Assembly (NCBI GenBank): GCA_019054805.1
Contig: JAHQIY010000004.1
Span: forward strand, 8,750,501-8,814,500
Direction of reading: 5' to 3'
DNA length: 64,000 bases
Source of the DNA: Brachionus manjavacas
Taxonomy: Eukaryota > Rotifera > Eurotatoria > Ploima > Brachionidae
Shown here piece after piece: positions 10,025-22,460 of this stretch; the first letter of the stretch is position 1; each line of letters begins with the position of its first letter. A program made the translations under genes and the position numbers. The notes under the pieces are model-generated. The model did not search any database. It was not told the DNA's origin and saw only the letters and a list, made by a program, of their open reading frames with translations.

Positions 10025-13000
10025 CTAAAAAAAGACATGTCCGGTTGCAAAAAAATTATTAGAAAAACTTAAAAAATAAGCCTATTTTCAAATTAATTTT
10101 ACCTAGTTTTTAATTATGTAATTTTTAATGCAATAAATTCAATTTGAAAATTCTTGAGATTTTTTAGAGGAAAAATTATTGCCAATAAGAGAAAAAAATC
10201 ACTCAATAGCTGAAAAATAAAATCCGAATCGATTTCAGCAAATTGTAAGCTCATTGAAATAGGCATAATTAAATCTTAAGGAAAAAAAATCAAAAATTCA
10301 ATTAAATTCAGTCGGAATTATCATATTTGTGCAGGTCACAAGAATTTATGTGCCATTATGTAATTTATCTACAAACGAAAAACAATAAAAGCAATAAAAA
10401 ATTTAATTACTCAACATTTTTAAAAATAATAATTTTCTATTTTTTCTTCTTTTCATTAAAAAATCATTCGAAGTTCTCGAAATTTATCCCTACAAAAATA
10501 AGTCTTGCTTGCAGCATTCAAGTCAACTGTATTCAAAAGCATCATTCGATTATTTGTAAAATTTTCTCTTGATGCAAAATCAATAAATTATAAATTTAAT
10601 ATTCTTATGCAATTGAGCTCAGATTTGTCTTTGTCTACCAAGTAATTGAACTGATTAAATTATTAATTCATCCTAAATATCATTTTGAACACTTGAGCAA
10701 AATTAATAGCTAGCATCGAATCTAAAGGACATGATGCCATTTAATGGTCACCAAATTTAAATTCTAAATGAACAGGTATTTAATTAATCTAAGCCTGTTG
10801 AAAAATTGCTTCACAAAAAAAACTGAAATTTACAATTTACAAAAAATTATAGGTAAACTTCTTACCTGAAGTTGTTTTATTTGTTTATGCTGATATTGTT
10901 TGCTTTTTGTACATTTTTTTCCAAAAAAAACGTCTAAATCTCTTTTGTAGAGTCGAAATTAATTTATGAAAATCAAATTTTTTTTAATCATACTCTAATT
11001 TTTTGAAATTACAAAAAAAAAAAACAAGTAATAAAATACATTTCATAGAAATGGAAGAAAATAGTGTAAGAGAAACTTGAATTATTGACTTAAAGGTAGT
11101 TAAGGTAAATTATATAACAACAAAATTATTTAGCAAGCATTACTCTTGGTTAAAAAAAAGCTTTAAATTAATTTTCAAATTTGACTTTTTTTTCGAAATG
11201 GATTGTTTTTATTGGAATTTTTCTAGTTTTGTAACGCAATTAGGTACTGTTGATATCGTGACTCGGTTTCCTGTGACAATTGCACCACTAAATCTTTGTA
11301 TTTGTTTTTCTATGTTTTTTTCATAATTGGAAAATTTCTAAATTTTAGAAAAAAAATTTTATCGCTTTGAGCAAACTTTGATAAATTGTATTAAACGAAA
11401 AAAAATTATCAATCTAAAATTATCTTTTTTAAAAATTGATAACTTACAACTCGTTTGAAAAAAAGCATGAGATACTTGTTCTTATAATTTTTTGAAAATT
11501 TAATCACTTGATTTTGAAATTACAAATTTATCTTAATTTCAAATAATCAAATTTACAATTAGGTTTATATTTTACCTGATAGGTGAACGCAAAGGCTTTT
11601 ATTAGTTACTAGATAAAATGGCTTTGCCAACGGTGCTTGCCTGTGAATACTTGTCAGACATAGTTGTTCAGATAATCTCCAAATCACCTTGAATGCTAAT
11701 TTACCGAAGCAGCTTTCGAAGAGAAAAAATCAAATAAACAAAAGCCATTGACTTTTCCTTTAAACTTGATGATAGCTTGAAAAAAAATTTTTTTTTCAAA
11801 TGTTCAAAAATTAATCTAAACATATATTTAGAACATTTTCTACTTAAATTAAAAGGTGCTTGTTGTATAGTTCAAAACATTTTGCAAGGAAATTTTTGTA
11901 TTTATTTTTCATTTAAAAATTAAATTCTAATAAATTGCAAAAACCAACAAAAAGCTTAAAGCACCTTAATTTATTGCGTGTTGATATTTTTATTCAAGCA
12001 CTTGTATGCGCGCCTTTATCTTTGCTTCTTCTCTCACAAACAAGTAAACTTTTTTTTCTTTTCCAAAATAATCTTTTTATAAAATGTAATTTGGTAGATT
12101 TTTTTTTCAAAAAAATATTATAATCTTAAAATTTGTGTTTATTACCTGACTTGAAATTTAATTATGAGCTAAGTCGTCTTGAGCTCGTACAAGAATTTTG
12201 TAATTTTAAATCTTATCACCTTTCGAATTTTATCTTGCATTCGTTCTTTGCCAACTTGATATTGTAATTAATTGAACATAAAAAAAACCTATATCTATTC
12301 ACATGCTTTTTTTTCTCTTTGCCTTGCAGTTTTGAATATTCATCATCGTCATTAAAATAAAAAAGAAGTTGTTCCTAAAAGCATCCCAGACTCTGAAATA
12401 AAGTAATGCTCAAATTTTTTAATTTCTTTGCTAAATCACTGAATGAACATTGTGGCAACTTTTGACCCAATCTAATTGTCATCAAGATAGAACGAAATTT
12501 GAATCACAACTTAAAATAAAAAAAGAAATTAAGATAAAATTTTGCATATTTTATTTTTCAGCAAAGATTAAAAATTACTGAAATTTTTCTCCAATTGTTA
12601 ATAGAGATAAATAGAGAGCTTGCCGATTTATTAATTAAATAAAATACAAATGAAGTCACTGTTACCATTAACTCTATAAATTCAGTTCTACAAAAATAAA
12701 ATACAACAAAATCACATAATTTTTATGCATGTTCTAGCTCATCTTTTACAAAATTAAGAGTAGAAAAAAATCAATATTTAGTTCCAGATAGATCTGAATC
12801 CTTTAAAATTGCATTCGGCAGTTTTCAAGACCATGCAAACAGCTCTTATTTAATTAATTGTAGTTTAAGAGAAGTCAATCAGCGAGAATTTTATAAGAGA
12901 ACAAAGTGAGCTGAACATTGGCTCCATAAAAAAAATAAAAAGCAAAAACAAAAAACTTCAGTTGCATGTTAAATACAATAATAATTTAAATTGAAGAAAA

Positions 13001-14926
13001 TTTTTTATATTTAAAGGCTTTTATTTAAATTAAAAAGAAACAAAAAAAAATACAAAAAGAGAAAATTTCAATTTCAAATTCGATTCAAGCAACTAAAAAA
13101 AATACATAATATATTATAATAGAACATTGATTTTACAGCAAGAAAAAAAAACTGATACTTCAAATTATGTCACAATATATAAAAAAAATAAACCTAAACC
13201 AATGTTACTAAGATCGTAAAAATCCATTTTTGCCAAACGCCTGAATTATAATTTACAGAAAAGCCCGTATGAATGCAACCTTACGCAATCAAATAATGAT
13301 TATAATATACAACAAAGTGACATACGAATGTATCAAATTTAGTATGTATACAATTTGGAGAAATAAAAAAGAAAAAAAAGAAAAAAGAAGCAATAAAGAG
13401 TGAGCTAGAAAGCTTGTTATATATGTTTAATGTGAATGCTCAAACAAATGTTGAATCAGATAAAAATTTCAATTCAAATTAAGCTCTAATTTTAAAATGT
13501 ACAAATTTGATTAGAATTGATTTTTTCTTTTTGATTTTTTTTTTGCGTGAAAGATTGAACAACCCATAAACAAACAATTTTGAGTGATTTTATTAATGAC
13601 CTAAGAGATAGATCCCTACTTTGGATACTTTTGTTTCGTTTTTTTGGAAAATTCTTCTTTTTTTTTTAACTTTACTTCCACTTGAATAATTTTTTGTATG
13701 TGGAAAAAATTACATTGTTTGTAATTGTGTGCCAATTCGAAGACAATTGATCAACATTTAGGGAAAATAAAACAAAAAAGCTAATCTTGAATGCTAGAAT
13801 AATTCATATTATGTCCAGGTAAATGAATTCAATTACCAAATAGACAAAAATTTGATAATAAATTTTGTATAAAAATTTTAATTTGTTTAAAATTTTGGGC
13901 TCTGGAAAAAAAAGAGCGACAATTATTTTAATCTAAAGTTAGTGCTTTTATTTAAATGATCTGAGTTATTTCGAGGAAAGTTTTTTAAGAATAATTAATT
14001 GAAAGATATTTTAAAATGTGATAAAGTATCAAGACATGCTTGAGGGCTTCAAAGAAAAAACAAACATGGAATTTTATAAAATCTGAAGAAGCGTCCCTAT
14101 CTGCACCGAATAAATATGAATGAATACAATTTCTTAATCTCTAATTTATTTTAAATAATTTCCTTTAGCATTTTAAAAGTAATTCGGAGTAGATATTTGC
14201 TATTGTTTCCAATCATAATTAGATTAAGGATATTTTATGCTGGTTTTTGTTGCAACAAACAGGCACATACAATTCGCTTTTTGTTATTATGTTTCAACAA
14301 ATCGATTTTTTGGAATTGAAATTTCAAATGGAAGAAAATTTTTTAGAGCTATTGCATAAAAATTTTAAAATGTAATTCATTTACTGATCCAATGCTCTTG
14401 ACAAATATTCCAAAAAAAGCCCTGCAATCAATATTTCTAAATTATTAATACTTATAGCATTTTCTTAAAAATTCAAAATTCCCATTACAAAGCAATCATG
14501 AAGCAGCAGAAAAGGTGAACAAAACCCTAAAAGCTGGCTGGAAATATCACAAAGATAGCATCCGTCTAATTCTTAATGCTGTTGTCCTTAATAGTATTTA
14601 AGTCTTTTGAATTAAAAAGATTCTATAGAATCAGTCTAAAAAAATAGAGTAAATTTAATCCTCAGAAAAAATTTATTTAACGCAAAAGTGTTCATGGCTA
14701 ATAATTAAAATTATTAAATAAAAAATCAAAAAGCCTTTTCAAATTTATTTTTATTCGATTAACTTGTTCAACGAAAAAAAAGTTATTATTTTAATTGATT
14801 TATAATAGGGAAAAGAATTAATAAATATTCAATGATCTGCTTAATACTTTATGGAATTCATCTATGGTGATCGACAAAAAAATCCATTTTTTAAAAATCA
14901 ATTTAATAATAATAAAAATATATATA

Positions 14927-14983
14927 AGCTACATCAAGACTAGCTTGCGGAGGTGGCCTACTAGGAGGTCCCCTATGGTAGCT
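14927..14983 (+). repeat. Three-stem dispersed element, copy B
   Basis: Same module as at 2348. The outer stem agctac/gtagct is preserved (14927-14932 with 14978-14983), and caag/cttg (14935-14938 with 14944-14947) is preserved. The third hairpin is rebuilt as aggtgg/cccct with one bulge. It is preceded by AAT/ATA-rich sequence. Confidence 0.55.
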
Positions 14984-15994
14984 TCTTGCGCATAACACAT
15001 ACAAAAATACTGACAGAAGAGATTCAGTTTAATTTTTATGTCAAATAAGAGTTAAGATTACAGATAGAAAAAGTTGGAGAATAGAACAATTTATTGATAA
15101 TTTTACATTTAGCGCAATAATAGAAAAATTAAAAAAAAAATTTGAAAATTCAAATGTCTATGATTGAATTTCTTAATTTATTGAATTTTGAACCAACGAT
15201 TGGAAAAAAATGGAAAAATTTTAAGTTAATTGGGATATTTGACAATTCAGAATTTTTTTTTCAATATTTATTCTGGGTCTAGCTGGCATTTAATAAGGAC
15301 TTGTAATTTTCTTGTAATTTTAAGTGCATAAAATTGCTTTAAAATTTAATTATTAAAGGTCAAAACCAAATTAATCAAATATTTAATTTTTTTTCAATCG
15401 AGGTAATTTATCCTTTTAATGTCACTATTTATTACAAGATATTTTCAGGATTTTTAAAAAATAATTTTTCCAAATTTAGTTCGTATCTCTCCTTTTTTTA
15501 TTTTTGAGAATTTTTAAATTTACTTTTTAAACATTTCATTGTAAAAAAAATTAGGCAGTTTTTGATTATGTTTAGATTTTGAATAAGAATTTTATAATTG
15601 CAAAAATTAAATGCATGATTTAAATTCAAATAGTCAAATATTTGTATTTTATCGATTAGACTTTAATATAAAATATTCAAAAAAGATAACAATTTAATTT
15701 AAGATTGCATATTTTAGAAGCTAGGCTTTTTAATATCAGCATAAAAAATTAAGTTGTACTTTATTCTAATCTAAATCATAATCCAAGCCCACCAAAATTC
15801 AATCTTCTAAATTCGAGAAGACGAATAATTCCACTTATTACAAGAAGATCAAATTTAGTGTAAGCTTGTTGAATTTTGTTTTTGAATAATTCTAATGCAC
15901 TTTTTAATTTCAGTAAACAATATTGAAATAATTTTCGAATCTTTTTAGTTTTTTTGATTTTTTTTTTTTCTCAATAAAAATATCAAAAAAATTA

Positions 15995-18619
15995 TTATTT
16001 TTTGGCTCTTTAATATCTAGGCCATAAATTTAGAATAAAATACCCCAAATTTAAAATTTTTTACCCCAATTTTTTAATAAAATACCCCTTTTAATTAAGT
16101 AAACCATAAAAAATTAAGATTTACACCTAATTAAATAAGATGTTACTTTTTCTTTTATTTTGACACTAAATCAATTAAAACTACACCTAATTAATTAAAA
16201 CGAACTCTAGTTTATTAAAATGAAACCTAAATTTTTTGACACTTTTTTAATAAATATTTAAAAAATATTCCTATATAAGAAATTCAGCTTGCTAAAATGT
16301 GTATTGATTATTATTAAATGTCTAGTTCTGCGAGTATTTTAGAAAATAATTTCAACGACACCTTAAATGACGCTGAAGAATTGCCGAAAATAAAAAGAAG
16401 CGTATCTAAAGCGTACGATTTCCTTGAAGATTGTGAATCTTTAATGGAATTTAAAAAATTGGTCAAAAATTTACATTTTGACAATGTAGCATGGAACTTT
16501 CATTCAAAAAATAACCTAGCCGATTGCGATAAACATACATTCAACTGCAAATTCAACAAAAAAGGCTGCAAAAAATCAATTTATTTCAAAGTCAAAAATG
16601 GTGAAATTGGTGGTTCAGTCTATATATCAGACAATGAACATTCAAATCATTCGAACGAAGAAAATTCAGCTAATGTTCCTCCTAAAGTGAAAGAAAAAAT
16701 TATTTATTTTCGTTCGCTTGGACAAGCAAAAAAAGAAATCAAGAGAAATTTAATCAAAGAAAATATTCAGCCACCAACTGACAATCAAATTCAACATATT
16801 ATAAATTCAGTTAGTAAGGACTTAAATAAAAATTGTTCATTGACAGATTTCAAAAAATGGTGCGAAGATAATTCAGAGATTCCAGACGATGAAGACGCGG
16901 TTTTCGTTGGGAAATTTGAATATGCTGCCATGCCATCACAAATTTTTCGAGTGTTTTTAACATCAAAACGTTTAATTAAAATCGCAGAAAATGCTCAACA
17001 TTTTTTGAGTGATGCTACGTACAAGTTAACATATGAAAATTTTCCAATTATTACAGGTGGTACAACTGATCGTAATAAAAGTTTTCATCCGTTCGGATTA
17101 GCTATATGTCGTACTGAAAATGAAGATGATTTCGGTTTTTTTTTCAACTCAGTCAAAGAAACACATGAAAAAGTATTTAACAAAACAGTTAATTTTTCAA
17201 TTTTAATAGCAGATAATGCTGGTGCTATCACAAACGGATTTGCAAAAGTATTCGATTTAAAAACAAGAGTAAATTGTTGGGCTCACGTCAATCGTAATAT
17301 TGATATTCGTGTAAAATCAATTAGCAAATTACAAGCAGAACGAATTGTCTACGATATAAGCGAAATTCAAAAAATTTTTGAGCCAGAATTATTTCCAAGA
17401 GCTCTTAAATTATTTCAAGAAAAATGGTCAAGAGTCAATAGTCCAGCCATCAAAACATTTTTAGAGTATTTCGATAATCAATGGTGCAAAGATGGAAATA
17501 ATGGTTGGTATGAAGGCTTTGCACCTGGTTTACCAAGTACAAGCAATTCATTAGAGTCAACTCATGCTCAAATCAAGAAAATTTTAAATTCAAAACGTTT
17601 TGGTTTGATTCCATTTCTAAACGAATGTCGAGATAATATTTTGAAAGAATGGTCAACTGAACGTGCACCTACATTATCATTGATTGATCCAGAAACAAAT
17701 CAGCCTCAAATCGTTGACAACTTAAATCAAAAAATATTTTATGAATTTCCAAATGTTACAAAGGATGACTTAGTAAAAGCTTATAAATGGAACAGTTATA
17801 ACAAAACAATTATTCATTTGAAAGATGATAATTATTATTATTTAACTGCTGATGACAAGATAGATATCAACAAAGAACAATGTAAACAATACAATCAGTC
17901 ATTAATTGAAAAAAATGGTTTTCATTCGATCATATGATTACTTCCATTTTTAGTATTCGTAAAATTAAATTCAATGAAAATAGTTGGACTTTGAGTAGTT
18001 GCAATTGTTGGTATTGGTTAAAAAATTACAAATGTTATCATCTTACAACTATTGCAGCAAGAAAAAAAAATGCAATTTCGACTCAGTTGGTATGGATATA
18101 CCTATACAAGCCAATAGAAAGAAAGGAAGGCCAAAAGACACAGCTGGACCACTTGAACATCAACCGAAAGAAACACAAGCAACAAATTCGGCACCTAAAG
18201 GGATTGATACAGATGATGAAGATTCGAGTTCGACAAAAGAAAATCCATCAAAAATACCTCGAATTGATTCAATCAAACAAGTCGAAGAAAAGTTTTGTGA
18301 TAAATGTGGCGCTAAAATGACTAAAAGAAGATATTGGGCTTGCTCAAATAAATGTGGAAAAAAGTAAATTTTTGGGGTAAGTATGCTCTGAATTCGACTA
18401 AATTTTTGGGGTTAAAAATAATAAAATAGTTCATTTTTATTAATTTTGGTATTTTTATAATTAATTTGGTGTCGATTATAAAATAAAATTGTCATTTTAT
18501 TTTTTTAATTTCTTTTTTATTTTTTGGTGTTATCTTAATAAAATAGGGGTAAAAAATTAAAAATTTGGGGTATTTTATTCAAAATTTGGGGTAATAAAAC
18601 TAAAAAAGTCTTATTTTTT
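15995..18619 (+). mobile_element. MULE-type DNA transposon with TIRs and 9-bp target duplication
   Basis: The proposed element spans 16004-18610. Termini match in inverted orientation: left starts ggctcttta, right (reverse complement) starts gacttttttag. Both continue into a stretch of about 35 bp with the shared core gaataaaatacccc and a ttttttacccc block (left about 16033-16067). The flanking 9-mers at 15995-16003 and 18611-18619 are both ttatttttt, the expected length for MULE target duplications. The sequence is low-complexity, so the exact ends are tentative. One transposase gene lies between the repeats. Confidence 0.75.
16318..18367 (+). CDS. MULE transposase with SWIM zinc finger (two frame breaks)
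   Basis: The first frame (16318-17937) encodes 539 residues. An N-terminal Cys/His region (C70-C84, H108/H111) resembles a FLYWCH-like DNA-binding finger. The MULE core follows, with candidate catalytic residues D232 (SDATYK), D299 (ADNAG) and E413 (NSLESTHA), and the family's C-x2-H (C320, H323). After a frame change in an A7 run (17909-17915) comes a SWIM finger (CNC ... KCYH). After a second change in an A9 run (18062-18070) come a GRPK basic patch and a C-terminal C-x2-C/C-x3-C ribbon ending at 18367. Both changes could be assembly indels. The enzyme would cut and paste the surrounding element. Confidence 0.85.
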
Positions 18620-20222
18620 ATATTTTTAAACCAAATTATCTAAAAAAAATTGGGAAAACCATTTTCATATTTTTGAAATAAATTTCATTTTTCGTTCGTA
18701 TTTAGTAAAATTTTCGGTAAAAAAAATTTGCATCCTAATTTTTTACTAAATGAACCAGAAAAATGAATCCAGGGCTTAAGCTGACAGAAGCAATCTAAAG
18801 CCAAAATGCTGAATTCGCTTTTTAAAAAAACGCTGAATTTTCGATCAATTTTCTTATTTTTTTTATTTTTTTCTTGAATAACTAGATTTTTTTTAAATGA
18901 AATATTTCTCCAATTGAGAAAAAAAAAATTTACGATTTTTAATTTTGCCGGTTATGAATTTTTAAAAATTTATTTCTCAAGTGTTCAAGAATTACTCAGC
19001 CATCATTTTACTTCTCATGAAACGATTCAGATTTTTTGGTTTTGGTTCTTTGATGGATATTAGTAGATGTTTACATGGAAGAGTTGAAGATCTTTTTTTT
19101 AATGTAGCTTTTTTTAATGTAGCCTATTTTGTTTAATTTTTTTGGAAGTTTTTCAATTTAAGTCTTTATATAAGTTAAAAAATTAATCTAAGTGTGATTT
19201 ATCAGATTAAAGAGAAAAACTCGATTAAATATTATTGTTAAATTCTAATTTATTTTTAATTATTCGCCTTTGTTTTTTCAAAAGCAATAAGAAAAAGAAA
19301 GTAAAAATAATTATTACAAAATTTGTGCAACATACTGAAGAAACAATATTGATTTTAATTTTTATTTTAAATGTACGAACTGCGGCTTGTTAAACCCAGA
19401 AAATATTTTTTATCTCAAATCAAGATTGAAATATTACATAGTTAAATTTTTCTATTTTTTCTTTAAATTTTTTAAAGGTTTAATTTTAAATTAGACTTTT
19501 ATGCATAATGTAAAAACAATCATAATATTTATTTTTATAAATGACACTAATGTAACTTTTCAAATTTTTTTATTTTTTGCCTATTAAGTTTATATAAAAT
19601 TGAATGAAAAAAAATATTGATCTTTTTTCAAAAATTTAAATTTTTTCAATTATTTTCCTTTAGATAACTTCTAAGCACTCGCTTGACTAAAAAGTTTCTG
19701 ACTAAATGTTTAGCTTATAAAATTTAAAAAGTCAGCTTTTTTTAAATTAGATTCAAAGTGTACTTTGACTTAATTCCTTTATAACATGTCTAGAAAGTTG
19801 AAGTGATGTTATCTGTATAAGAAAGCAATTGTTGATGGCATTTATTAATTCAAATTCTTACAGGAAACCACTATTCCATTTCCCATTTTTTTCCAATTTC
19901 TATTCGGAATATTAGTATTAGAAAAATAGCTTCATTCATTTTTGTTCAATATTGAAATTAATTTCAGAATTTTTATAAATAATTTAGAATCATAAAGGCG
20001 TCCTTAGCTATATCCAAGATGTATAAAAATGTATGCATTTTCAGAAAATCGGTTAATTTTAACACTAAACAAGTTTTGAAGGAAATATTATCAACACAAT
20101 GGAATAGGAAATGTATGGAAATTTTTTTTTTTTCCCTAAAATTTTGGCATTATGTGGTTTTGACAAAACAATAAAATAGAGTGCGAAAGGTTTGTATTTC
20201 GCGAATTTTTATGACAACAACA
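18620..20222. other. No gene seen
   Basis: A/T-rich sequence with no open frame of convincing composition and no clear repeat structure. Confidence 0.5.
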
Positions 20223-20235
20223 TTGAGTATAGGAC

Positions 20236-20315
20236 AGTGACGTAGTCAGGATTTTCTAAATGGTGGGACGAGCAGTTTATCCAAGTGCTTGAGATAGTTT
20301 GGGGGGGGGGGATAA
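20236..20315 (+). repeat. Possible DNA-transposon terminus with G10 tract
   Basis: A stretch reading gtgacgtagtcaggatttt, then a GC-richer segment, then a run of ten G, is out of character with the local DNA. Similar cgtag-cagg plus poly-G ends are known from invertebrate transposon termini, from memory only. No partner terminus was seen. Confidence 0.25.
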
Positions 20316-20863
20316 CAGGAGAGTTTTAATGGATAAAAAAATTAAACAATTAATTTATTAACAAAAATACAATTAACTAATTACTTATTCATTTTAAACT
20401 GATGTAAATATTTTTAAAAAATTTTATCTTATACTTTTCAAAAAAACTTCTAAAATTTAATCAACATTTAAAAGATGGGCTTCTTCTGATTCTATGATTT
20501 AAAGTGAGATGTCATTTAGTCGCTTTTTACTCACTGAATTCCTCAAATAATTTTTAATCCTTTTAGAGATAGAAAAAGACTATGCTGCGTTTGAATTTGA
20601 AATTGGAAAAGAAAGATAAAAATTCTCTTAATTGATTCAACCGGCTTTCAAATTATATCAAATCATAGTCAAAATGTTCACAGTTACGCCATTTAAATTG
20701 GATTTTATTTTACAATTTTTTTTCTCATTTTGGATGAATTGTTTTTTTTAAAAAAAAAAACGATTTTTTTTAATCCTTAATACCACAAGTTAAACCGATT
20801 GCAATTTTATATGCTTGTGTTTTAGGTGACCAAGATCGAATGGTACAAACCTTATTTTAAATA

Positions 20864-21815
20864 TTATAGTGTATGTAACAAAAAGTTAGAATAAGACTTT
20901 TTTTTAATTTTATTTTTTTTGATCCAATGTGAGACTACCAAAAATCTGCCAAAAGCAAAACAATGGAAAATAATTACCGATCAACAAAAATGGCAAATTT
21001 TAAGTCTTGTTAGATAAGTTATCGCGGTTAAAAAACCTTTTTTAACCATCAGCGATAGAAGAAAACGCTACAAATGTGTAAAGAAAGATGCAAATGGACC
21101 GAAAATGACTGAGTTGTAGTAATTTTTAGCTGCAAGTCCAACTTTGAGGCCCTAAATAGAAAATCAAGAGTTTTTTTTAAATGATTTAAAACCAGAAATA
21201 TCATTCAAAGTACCAAGAATTCAGAAGCGCGGAGGATCAACCGTTATATGGGGATGTATGTTTTTCGAAGTAGTCGGCTGTTGCTTCATATACACTGGAA
21301 GAAAAAATCAATATATTTACATGGATATCGTGGAAAAAATTTAATACAATCGGTATGGCTTTAGATCGAGCCTGACCAAGAATGGATTTTCCACCAGGAC
21401 GGCACATCTTCTCAGGGCACTCAGTTAAAAACTGGTTTTAAGAACATGATTTTAAAATTCTCCGATTGTATCCAAGAAAATTGTGACTGAAATATGTCTC
21501 AATCTGATTTTATCTATAAAAAAAATAAAGCCTGTATTTGAGCCCAAGGCGTTCGTTTTAAAGCTTAAAAAATTTAATTCCAACTTTTTGTCCAATTTCT
21601 TGACTAACTAAATCAATAAAATTAATTGTTTTTCGATATTTTTTCCACTTATCCCTTTAATTATATCTTTAAAAAATTAGAATAAATGAAAAATAAGATA
21701 TTTAAAATTTTCTTTAATTTCTTTAATTAATTTTTTTAATGATTGAAATAATGAACAAAAAGATTTTCAATTGAAAAAAAAAGTCTGATTCTATCTTTTT
21801 GTGACATACTGTATG
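20864..21815 (+). mobile_element. Degenerate Tc1/mariner element with TIRs
   Basis: Left end 20866-20905 and right end 21774-21813 match as inverted repeats over about 38 bp; shared blocks include acaaaaag, tagaat and agacttttttt, bounded by TA. Inside, broken frames resemble Tc1-type transposase: a GGSTVIWGCMF stretch near 21220-21260 corresponds to the GG-x-MVWGC block, and a FHQDG stretch near 21390 corresponds to the FQQDNAPCH block. Multiple stops and frame changes show that it is dead. Confidence 0.75.
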
Positions 21816-22424
21816 GTAATATAGAAAATTTTATTTTTTTTAACTTAAATTTAAATTTAAAAAAAATTTAAATAAGCCTTCAATGTCGAAAATTTGATTA
21901 AAATTAAATCTTAACTACTTAAACTTGCCATTTTACAATTAATGCTCTCACAAGCATAAAAGATTGCTGAAGCTAAATCATTAAGATTTTGATGTCACTA
22001 TTTTTGTTAAGTTAAAAAAAAATAGCTAAAATAAATTTACAAATTTTTCATATTTTTTCATTCTAACCATAATCGCTGAACTTTGGCACAAACTATAGCT
22101 ACACAAATATATTTTTTAATTTAATCCAAATAATAATTTTTGATAGTGTTATCAAAAAGACAATTTGAAATTTTAAAAATAATTTAAAAGAAAATTCAAA
22201 TTCATAATAGACCCACCTATTCGAGATGATTTCTCGATTTGCCAATTGATGCCTAGACAAGAAGCTGAACATATTTTTGCCATATAAATTAAATTCATTT
22301 AAATTTTTGGTATTCCTTATCTAAAAATTGGTATTTAAACGCTTTTGATGCTTGTAGAACAAAATTTAAACCTTTAGGCATAAATTTTAAAACCTAAATT
22401 TTAAAATTCTATTTTCATAATTAA
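21816..22424. other. Upstream region of C1-THF synthase
   Basis: A/T-rich with no gene. It presumably contains the promoter and 5' UTR of the synthase gene, but no specific element is recognisable. Confidence 0.4.
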
Positions 22425-22460
22425 ATGCTAAATTTTAGATATATTTTACGATTTAAGAAA

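Larger units (their letters stand above)
8908..15994. other. Long A/T-rich stretch with few signals
   Basis: No complete gene is seen. Two possible minus-strand terminal exons (9475-9546 and 9811-10024) and one three-stem repeat (14927-14983) are listed separately. Short open frames elsewhere are A/T translation noise. Confidence 0.5.

Noticed and set aside
10327-10572. 81-codon plus-strand ORF
   Set aside because: Composition is that of translated A/T-rich DNA (Lys/Asn/Phe/Ile runs), with no splice signals or homology.
13020-13420. A/T-rich region suggestive of an origin or matrix attachment site
   Set aside because: Base composition is no different from most of the window, and no specific motif supports it.
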